Source of the DNA: Chitinophagaceae bacterium
Lineage (GTDB): Bacteria > Bacteroidota > Bacteroidia > Chitinophagales > Chitinophagaceae
DNA length: 47,655 bases
Reading direction: 5' to 3'
Assembly: GCA_947447005.1 (NCBI GenBank)
Contig: CANFHO010000007.1
Span: forward strand, 1 to 47,655
A program made the position numbers and the translations under genes. Shown piece after piece: positions 43,276-47,655 of the stretch. Below the pieces are notes generated by a model. It was not told the origin of the DNA. It did not search any database and saw only the letters and a list, made by a program, of their open reading frames with translations. Positions within the stretch are counted from its first letter, which is position 1, and each line of letters begins with the position of its first letter.

Positions 43276-43851
43276 ATGAAAGAACAATTTGCTTTTGGAG
43301 AGATATTTCAATCAGTCAACTTCAACGATACATTTTTTCAGTTGGGGGAGTATGATGAGTGTACTTTCATTCACTGTGATTTTTCCAGTATTGATCTTTC
43401 AGGTTCTGTATTTACAGATTGTGTTTTTACAGGGTGTAATTTTTCGATGACCAAGCTTACAGGAACATCATTCAGTAAAGTGAAATTCATGGATTGTAAA
43501 ATGATTGGAATACACTTTGAAACATGCAATCCATTTATGTTTACGGTTTTTTTCAAGCATTGTGTTTTGGACCTGAGTTCATTTCATGGTATGAAGATTC
43601 CCGCAATTCAGTTTTTAGATTGTTCCATGCGTGAGTCGGATTTTACAGAAACAAATTTAACTGGAGCCGTGTTTACGGCAACAGATCTTCATTTAGCGAT
43701 TTTTCAGCAAACAAATCTAGAAAAAGCAGATTTTAAAGGCGCTATGAATTATCAAATCAATCCGGTTCAAAATAAAATTAAAAGGGCACAATTTTCAAGG
43801 GATGGTCTAGATGGGCTGTTGGTTGGCTTTGATATAAAAATTATTGATTAG
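43276..43851 (+). CDS. pentapeptide-repeat protein
   Basis: A 191-aa protein composed largely of A(D/N)LxX-type pentapeptides: CTFIHCDFSSIDLSGSVFTDCVFTGCNFSMTKLTGTSF, then a less regular middle, then SDFTETNLTGAVFTATDLHLAIFQQTNLEKADFKGA. This predicts a right-handed quadrilateral beta-helix, similar in size to the Qnr/MfpA DNA-gyrase-mimicking family but without proof of that function. The C-terminal NPVQNKIKRAQFSRDGLDGLL is also found in Qnr-like proteins. It is divergent from the GRAS gene. Confidence 0.88.
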   Translation: MKEQFAFGEIFQSVNFNDTFFQLGEYDECTFIHCDFSSIDLSGSVFTDCVFTGCNFSMTKLTGTSFSKVKFMDCKMIGIHFETCNPFMFTVFFKHCVLDLSSFHGMKIPAIQFLDCSMRESDFTETNLTGAVFTATDLHLAIFQQTNLEKADFKGAMNYQINPVQNKIKRAQFSRDGLDGLLVGFDIKIID

Positions 43852-43854
43852 GCT

Positions 43855-44361
43855 TTATCTAACATTGATCTCTGAGTCTTTGGCAACGAAGGCTTCCATG
43901 ACTTGATCTTTTGTTAAAATAGCATTTTTGCCCTTTTTCAATAAAAAAAGAGGGCTTACAAACATCGCCAATGCAGTAGCTGATTTTGATCTGTTTTTTC
44001 CTGATTCCTCTGCATCTTCAGTATACAATGGGATGATTTGACCATCTATGGTCATCACATTTTTAAATGACACTCTGAGGGTCCCTTCCTTACCCATTGA
44101 TTTAGCTTTTTCTGCTTTCTGTATGACAGCGAATACAGGGGATTTGGCCATAATTACTATTTTATCATCAACCAGGACATTTTCCGTGCAAATAAAGTTG
44201 ACGTTTTGGCCTTCTTTGAATTCCTTTGAAGAGATATCATACAGGGGGCTTACTTTTATAGGTGAGCCGGCTTTTAGAACTGTTTTTGGGAATTGTGCAT
44301 ATAAAATAAATGGTAAAAACAGCGTGCAAACAAATATAAAAAGGGTTCTGAGGATTGTCAT
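43855..44361 (-). CDS. small exported protein of unknown function
   Basis: A 168-aa protein with signal peptide MTILRTLFIFVCTLFLPFILYAQ. The mature part has AGSPIKVSPLYDISSKEFKEGQNVNFICTENVLVDDKIVI and FAVIQKAEKAKSMGKEGTLRVSFKNVMTIDGQIIPLYT, a small all-beta pattern, then a basic hydrophobic patch (ALAMFVSPLFLLKKGKNAIL). I do not recognise the family; similar exported proteins of unknown role are frequent in Bacteroidota. Its stop is 3 bp from the stop of the pentapeptide gene (convergent). Confidence 0.65.
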   Translation of the reverse strand: MTILRTLFIFVCTLFLPFILYAQFPKTVLKAGSPIKVSPLYDISSKEFKEGQNVNFICTENVLVDDKIVIMAKSPVFAVIQKAEKAKSMGKEGTLRVSFKNVMTIDGQIIPLYTEDAEESGKNRSKSATALAMFVSPLFLLKKGKNAILTKDQVMEAFVAKDSEINVR

Positions 44362-44420
44362 CTTTGTTTTTTATTATGATTCACTGAATTTACACAAAAG
44401 AAATTATTGTACAAATTGAT

Positions 44421-44449
44421 TTTGGCACATCATTTTTTAAATATTTTCG
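44421..44449 (+). promoter_or_regulatory. promoter of the glycosyltransferase/deacetylase run
   Basis: TTTG (44421-44424), 17 bp, then TATTTTCG (7 of 8). Transcription would start about 44453-44457, at or after the ATG at 44454, so the true start codon may be the ATG at 44475 or 44484. Confidence 0.5.
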
Positions 44450-44453
44450 TTGG

Positions 44454-45650
44454 ATGCAATTCAAACCAGAAAAAATGCAGACAATGAAGGAAAGTTTATT
44501 TTCTAAAAACCTTCATTTTTATTATTTAGTGGGATTGTTTGCAACTTTTGCTGTTACGCTTTCTGAGGTTTTGAAATGGAAGCAAAAGATTTATTTTGTT
44601 TACAGCAATGCAACCAGGGATTATTGGAATAATATAAATCCATATGATATTCATTGGGCAGGCACCAGTGCTCCGGATGAATTTTTATATGGACCACTTT
44701 TTAATTTTCTTTTTCTTCCTTTTAGTTTGATGCCGGATTGGATAGGGCCTTTCCTATGGAACATCTTTAGTTATTCTTGTTTTTTCTATGTTGTATTTAA
44801 TTTGCCCAATTCGTACAGTGAAAAAGCTAAAAAGACTATGTGGCTTTATATGCTTCCGCTTTTATTGAATAATTTGATGTATTATCAATATAATGTGCTT
44901 GTAGCAGCCTTTTTTTTATATGCTTTTTCAGAAATGGAGAAACGTGGATTTTTAAAAGCATCTTTTGTAATCGCTTTTTCTACGCTTACGAAGATTTATG
45001 GAGGGTTTCAATATGTATTGTTTTTAGTATATGAAAAACCATTTAAATATGGGTTTAAGTACATGATACCTTCTTTTTTACTTCTATTTTGTCTTCCTGT
45101 TTTGCATCATGATCCTTTTCATTTGTTACAAGTATATCAAAATTGGCTTTCAGGATTGTTCCATCATGCAAATACGAGAACCTGGCAATCTGTTTTCTAT
45201 ATCAAACTTTTTTTCAATAATCCTCCGGAAAATACGGGTATTTTTCAATTGGCCTCTGGCCTATTGGTTATTCTGATTGTTTTGCTGGGTATTCGTAAAA
45301 AGGCAGATATAAAAGTTAGAACTGGATTATTTGCAATTCTTCTGGGGTGGATGATTCTTTTTAGTTCTGCTCCAGAGATCAGTACATATTTAATCGCAAT
45401 ATCCGGTTATTTGATTTGGTATACTTGTGGGGTTCGAAGCAAATTTGAAAAAGTACTATTTTGGCTAAATTTCATTTTACTGATTGTGGTACCCCAGGAT
45501 ATCATATGTCCCAAACCGGTAATGCGTTTGCTTATTTATAGATTGAATTTAAATTTAATTGTATTCTTCATTACATGGATTTCTATTGTTACTACCACTT
45601 TAAAATCTATATTGTTTGATGATTCCTCTGATGAGGTGATTCTAGGTTAA
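44454..45650 (+). CDS. GT87-like (DUF2029) polytopic membrane glycosyltransferase
   Basis: A 398-aa integral membrane protein with about nine hydrophobic segments. YWNNINPYDIHWAGTSAPDEFLYGPLFNFLFLPF has the NPYD...F-Y-P-x4 pattern of GT87/DUF2029 (polyprenyl-phosphate-mannose-type mannosyltransferases), which use lipid-linked sugars on the outer side of the inner membrane. The downstream GT2 gene could make the lipid-linked donor; this is inference. Start may be 44454, 44475 or 44484; the promoter position favours the later ones. The whole 44.4-47.3 kb stretch is AT-richer than the ribosomal region. Confidence 0.78.
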   Translation: MQFKPEKMQTMKESLFSKNLHFYYLVGLFATFAVTLSEVLKWKQKIYFVYSNATRDYWNNINPYDIHWAGTSAPDEFLYGPLFNFLFLPFSLMPDWIGPFLWNIFSYSCFFYVVFNLPNSYSEKAKKTMWLYMLPLLLNNLMYYQYNVLVAAFFLYAFSEMEKRGFLKASFVIAFSTLTKIYGGFQYVLFLVYEKPFKYGFKYMIPSFLLLFCLPVLHHDPFHLLQVYQNWLSGLFHHANTRTWQSVFYIKLFFNNPPENTGIFQLASGLLVILIVLLGIRKKADIKVRTGLFAILLGWMILFSSAPEISTYLIAISGYLIWYTCGVRSKFEKVLFWLNFILLIVVPQDIICPKPVMRLLIYRLNLNLIVFFITWISIVTTTLKSILFDDSSDEVILG

Positions 45651-45731
45651 ACGATTTTGTCACGGAATAGTAAAAGTTTAATCTATATTGTTACATTAAC
45701 AAATATTTAACAAAAACGAGCGCAGGAAGAC

Positions 45732-45739
45732 TATCTTCG
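45732..45739 (+). promoter_or_regulatory. -7 promoter box of the GT2 gene
   Basis: TATCTTCG (7 of 8 to TAnnTTTG) 21 nt upstream of the TTG start at 45761. Confidence 0.45.
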
Positions 45740-45760
45740 CAATTCCAAAACTAATCGCTT

Positions 45761-46477
45761 TTGCAAAAAATTAATATAGTTTTTCCATGTTTCAATCCAT
45801 CTGAAACATGGGTAGAAACTTTTTTGTTTCACTCTAATCAATTGATATCCAATTTTTTGGATATTGATTTCCGTTTTATTGTAGTTAATGATGGTTCGTC
45901 AAAAGGAATAAGAGAAGTTGATATTCAAAAAATACAATCAGAGCTAACTAATTGTCAATTTATTTCTCATCATTACAATATCGGAAAGGGGCAAGCAATC
46001 AGAAGCGGTGTAGAATCCTGTTATGAAGGTCATATTATTTATTGTGACATAGATTTCCCTTTTGGTACTGAGCCATTTAATCGATTGATTGGAAAGTTAA
46101 ATGCTGGAAATCTGGTTGTGGTAGGTAAGCGAGATAATTCATACCATAAATGTCTTCCGTGGTTGAGGAGATCAATTTCTAAATTATTTCAGTTTATCAA
46201 TAAGTTGATGATTCCTTCAAATTTATCTGGATGTCAGGCTGGAATGATGGGTATGCAAAATGAGGTAAAGTCATTATTCCTATCAACTCGCATTAATCGG
46301 TTTTTGTTTTCAACTGAATTTGCAATCAAGATTCACAAAAAAAAGCTGAAATATACATGTGTTGCTTTGACTTTGAGAGACATTGATCCACACACAACTG
46401 TCAATATGAAGTCAATGTTTCAGGAATTCTCGAACTTACTTTTCATCATTACCAGAATTCCATTTTTTAAATTTTAA
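45761..46477 (+). CDS. family 2 glycosyltransferase
   Basis: A 238-aa GT-A fold enzyme. INIVFPCFNPSETWVETF at the N-terminus, FIVVNDGSS (nucleotide-binding), SHHYNIGKGQAIRSGVESC and IIYCDIDFPFG (the DxD equivalent) are typical of dolichyl-/polyprenyl-phosphate sugar synthases and related GT2 enzymes. There is no C-terminal membrane domain. The start is a TTG at 45761; no earlier in-frame ATG fits, and the promoter box at 45732 supports it. It is 4 bp upstream of the polysaccharide deacetylase gene and likely cotranscribed with it. Confidence 0.82.
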   Translation: MQKINIVFPCFNPSETWVETFLFHSNQLISNFLDIDFRFIVVNDGSSKGIREVDIQKIQSELTNCQFISHHYNIGKGQAIRSGVESCYEGHIIYCDIDFPFGTEPFNRLIGKLNAGNLVVVGKRDNSYHKCLPWLRRSISKLFQFINKLMIPSNLSGCQAGMMGMQNEVKSLFLSTRINRFLFSTEFAIKIHKKKLKYTCVALTLRDIDPHTTVNMKSMFQEFSNLLFIITRIPFFKF

Positions 46478-46480
46478 GTT

Positions 46481-47260
46481 ATGATATTTCTGACTTTTGA
46501 TCTTGAGGAATTTGATTTACCCACTGAATTCGGTAATCAAATTTCTTTTGAAGATCAGTTGTCGTTATCTGCGATAGGTGCAAGAAAGATTCTTTCTTTA
46601 TTGAAAGAGAAAAATGTCAAGGCAACTTTCTTTGTAACTGTAGTTTTTGCTTTAAATAATAGGTCTATCATTGAAGACATTGTAGCTGATGGTCATGAAA
46701 TTGGGTCTCATGGATGGTCGCATTCAGGGTTTGAGCAATCTGATCCATTAAGATCCAGGTTAGAGCTAGAGAATATTACTGGTAAAAAGGTATATGGTTT
46801 CAGGATGCCAAGACTACAGAAAGTAGATGAGCAACTTTTATTAGATGCAGGATACACGTACGATTCGTCTTTAAGTCCGACATGTATTCCTGGCAGATAT
46901 AATAATCTTGGGAAGCCAATTTTGCCACATGTAAAAAATGGTCTAAGAGAGTTACCTGTTTCAGTTACACCTTTTTTAAAATTCCCCTTGTTTTGGTTAG
47001 CGTTTCATTTGATACCATCTTCAATTTTTGAATTTTTAAGTAAGTGGACTTTAAGGAAGACAGGCTATTTGAATCTTTATTTTCATCCATGGGAATTTTT
47101 GGATAAATCAATCTTAAAAAAGCATGGCTTACCTGTTTATATTCAGTATAATACAGGAGAAAAGATGACGAAGAGATTGGGAAGTCTGATTAAAAGTCTT
47201 TCCCCTCATGCATTATTCTTGTGTTGTAATGATATATGTGAAAGCATTTCGGGGTTGTAA
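46481..47260 (+). CDS. polysaccharide deacetylase (NodB-homology, CE4-like)
   Basis: A 259-aa protein with the NodB fold: FLTFDLEEFD (catalytic/metal Asp region), NVKATFFVTVVFAL, GHEIGSHGWSHSGFEQ (the H-x3-H metal ligands), and YGFRMPRLQKVDEQLLLDAGYTYDSSL. There is no signal peptide, so it may act on lipid-linked or cytoplasmic intermediates, as do some deacetylases beside glycosyltransferases. Position 4 bp after the GT2 gene suggests a joint role in a surface glycan or glycolipid. Confidence 0.88.
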   Translation: MIFLTFDLEEFDLPTEFGNQISFEDQLSLSAIGARKILSLLKEKNVKATFFVTVVFALNNRSIIEDIVADGHEIGSHGWSHSGFEQSDPLRSRLELENITGKKVYGFRMPRLQKVDEQLLLDAGYTYDSSLSPTCIPGRYNNLGKPILPHVKNGLRELPVSVTPFLKFPLFWLAFHLIPSSIFEFLSKWTLRKTGYLNLYFHPWEFLDKSILKKHGLPVYIQYNTGEKMTKRLGSLIKSLSPHALFLCCNDICESISGL

Positions 47261-47301
47261 TTTTTTTCATTATTTTTTTTCTGAATAATACATTATTTAC
47301 C

Positions 47302-47309
47302 TATATTTG
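47302..47309 (+). promoter_or_regulatory. -7 promoter box of tRNA-Asp
   Basis: Exact TATATTTG, 32 nt upstream of the tRNA, with a T-run about 21 bp further upstream. Confidence 0.6.
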
Positions 47310-47341
47310 CAACCCGATTTGAGCATAACTGCTCGATTTGA

Positions 47342-47415
47342 GGATCGGTAGTTCAGTTGGTTAGAATGCCGCCCTGTCACGGCGGAGGTCGCGGGTTCGA
47401 GTCCCGTCCGGTCCG
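47342..47415 (+). tRNA. tRNA-Asp (anticodon GTC)
   Basis: Acceptor stem GGATCGG/CCGGTCC with one T-G pair, anticodon loop CTGTCAC giving GTC, T-arm GGGTTCGAGTCCC. 74 nt, G discriminator, no encoded CCA. Confidence 0.96.
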
Positions 47416-47419
47416 CAAG

Positions 47420-47446
47420 AAGCCCTTCAGAAATGAGGGGCTTTTT
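47420..47446 (+). terminator. terminator after tRNA-Asp
   Basis: AAGCCCTTC-AGAAAT-GAGGGGCTT with one T-G pair, followed by a T-run. Confidence 0.8.
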
Positions 47447-47456
47447 CATGTTTAAA

Positions 47457-47655
47457 ATGTATTACGTTTACATCATAAAGAGTTTAAGCAAGGGGATTTA
47501 TTATAAAGGGGTAACGGAGGATTATCGCCGAAGGCTTCATCAGCATAATCAAGGCCTGTCTAGATATACTTCAACAGCAATACCCTGGGTATTGGTTTAT
47601 GTTGAGTTGCATGAAACTATGCGAGGCGCATTGATTCGAGAGAAGAAATTAAAGA
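47457..47655 (+). CDS. GIY-YIG nuclease-like protein, cut by the window edge
   Basis: At least 66 codons, continuing past the window. MYYVYIIKSLSKGIYYKG contains the YVYI...GIYYKG pair that gives the GIY-YIG domain its name, followed by VTEDYRRRLHQHNQG (conserved Arg and His) and ALIREKKLK. This is the short UPF0213/YhbQ-like type, about 80-100 aa when complete. In Bacteroidota such genes are often found near tRNA genes and can be duplicated. It is not in the ORF track because the stop lies outside the window. Confidence 0.85.
   Translation, partial: MYYVYIIKSLSKGIYYKGVTEDYRRRLHQHNQGLSRYTSTAIPWVLVYVELHETMRGALIREKKLK

Overview
The window looks like chromosomal DNA of a member of Bacteroidota, most probably a Chitinophagaceae-like lineage. 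The reasons are: many exact or near-exact copies of the phylum's -7 promoter box (TAnnTTTG), several with a TTTG/TTG box 17-20 bp upstream; start codons without Shine-Dalgarno sequences; a PorV-family/PorU-family (type IX secretion) gene pair; a TonB-dependent receptor with a carboxypeptidase-like N-terminal domain; a secreted GH88-type hydrolase; and MetZ-type sulfhydrylase and bS21 sequences typical of the phylum. Base composition is moderately AT-rich, with clearly AT-richer islands.

Layout. 60-2527: dTDP-rhamnose genes rfbB-rfbC-rfbD. 2543-5254: a small coiled-coil gene, then an OsmC / metZ / isoprenylcysteine methyltransferase-like run. 5271-6788: tRNA-Gln and tyrS on the minus strand, each with an excellent promoter. 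6869-13174: a PorV-family barrel and a very long C25 (PorU2-like) protease. 13171-19926: a lasso-peptide biosynthetic cluster: PF14907-type nucleotidyltransferase, divergent ABC exporter, HPr-kinase-like protein, PqqD-like RRE (B1), transglutaminase-like protease (B2), asparagine-synthetase-like cyclase (C), and a 42-codon precursor gene absent from the ORF track that overlaps the 3' end of the cyclase gene. 19949-21555: rpsU, xerC/D, hpf. 21620-23729: tRNA-Thr, -Tyr, -Gly, -Thr, a degenerate tRNA-Thr fragment carrying a palindromic insertion, tuf, tRNA-Trp. 23782-31909: secE-nusG, a histone-H1-like gene on the opposite strand, then rplK-rplA-rplJ-rplL-rpoB. rpoB is followed by a terminator and minus-strand genes, not by rpoC. 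32015-36939: methyltransferase/esterase pair, Pit phosphate transporter with a DUF47 (PhoU-like) partner, and a TIGR02206-like membrane protein. 36982-43851: TonB receptor, double-ATPase ABC protein, GH88 hydrolase, a bacterial GRAS-domain protein, and a pentapeptide-repeat protein. 43855-47260: a small exported protein and a membrane glycosyltransferase / GT2 / polysaccharide deacetylase run. 47302-47655: tRNA-Asp and the start of a GIY-YIG protein cut by the window edge.

The most interesting system is the lasso-peptide cluster. The proposed precursor has a W-x2-P-x-M leader motif resembling the RRE-recognised YxxPxL, a predicted 17-residue core GKNGLTVDCSNCTATYS with Gly1 and Asp8 correctly placed for the isopeptide ring, two cysteines just outside the ring, and a C-terminal serine. 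The serine is what the HPr-kinase-like enzyme modifies in paeninodin-type systems. The gene has its own TTTG-N19-TAATTTTG promoter inside the cyclase coding sequence. Other points worth following are the rpoB/rpoC separation, the histone-like gene inside the nusG-rplK locus, the GRAS protein, and the tRNA-Thr duplication with a twin-hairpin insert.

All assignments come from reading the sequence and the supplied ORF track; no database search was run.
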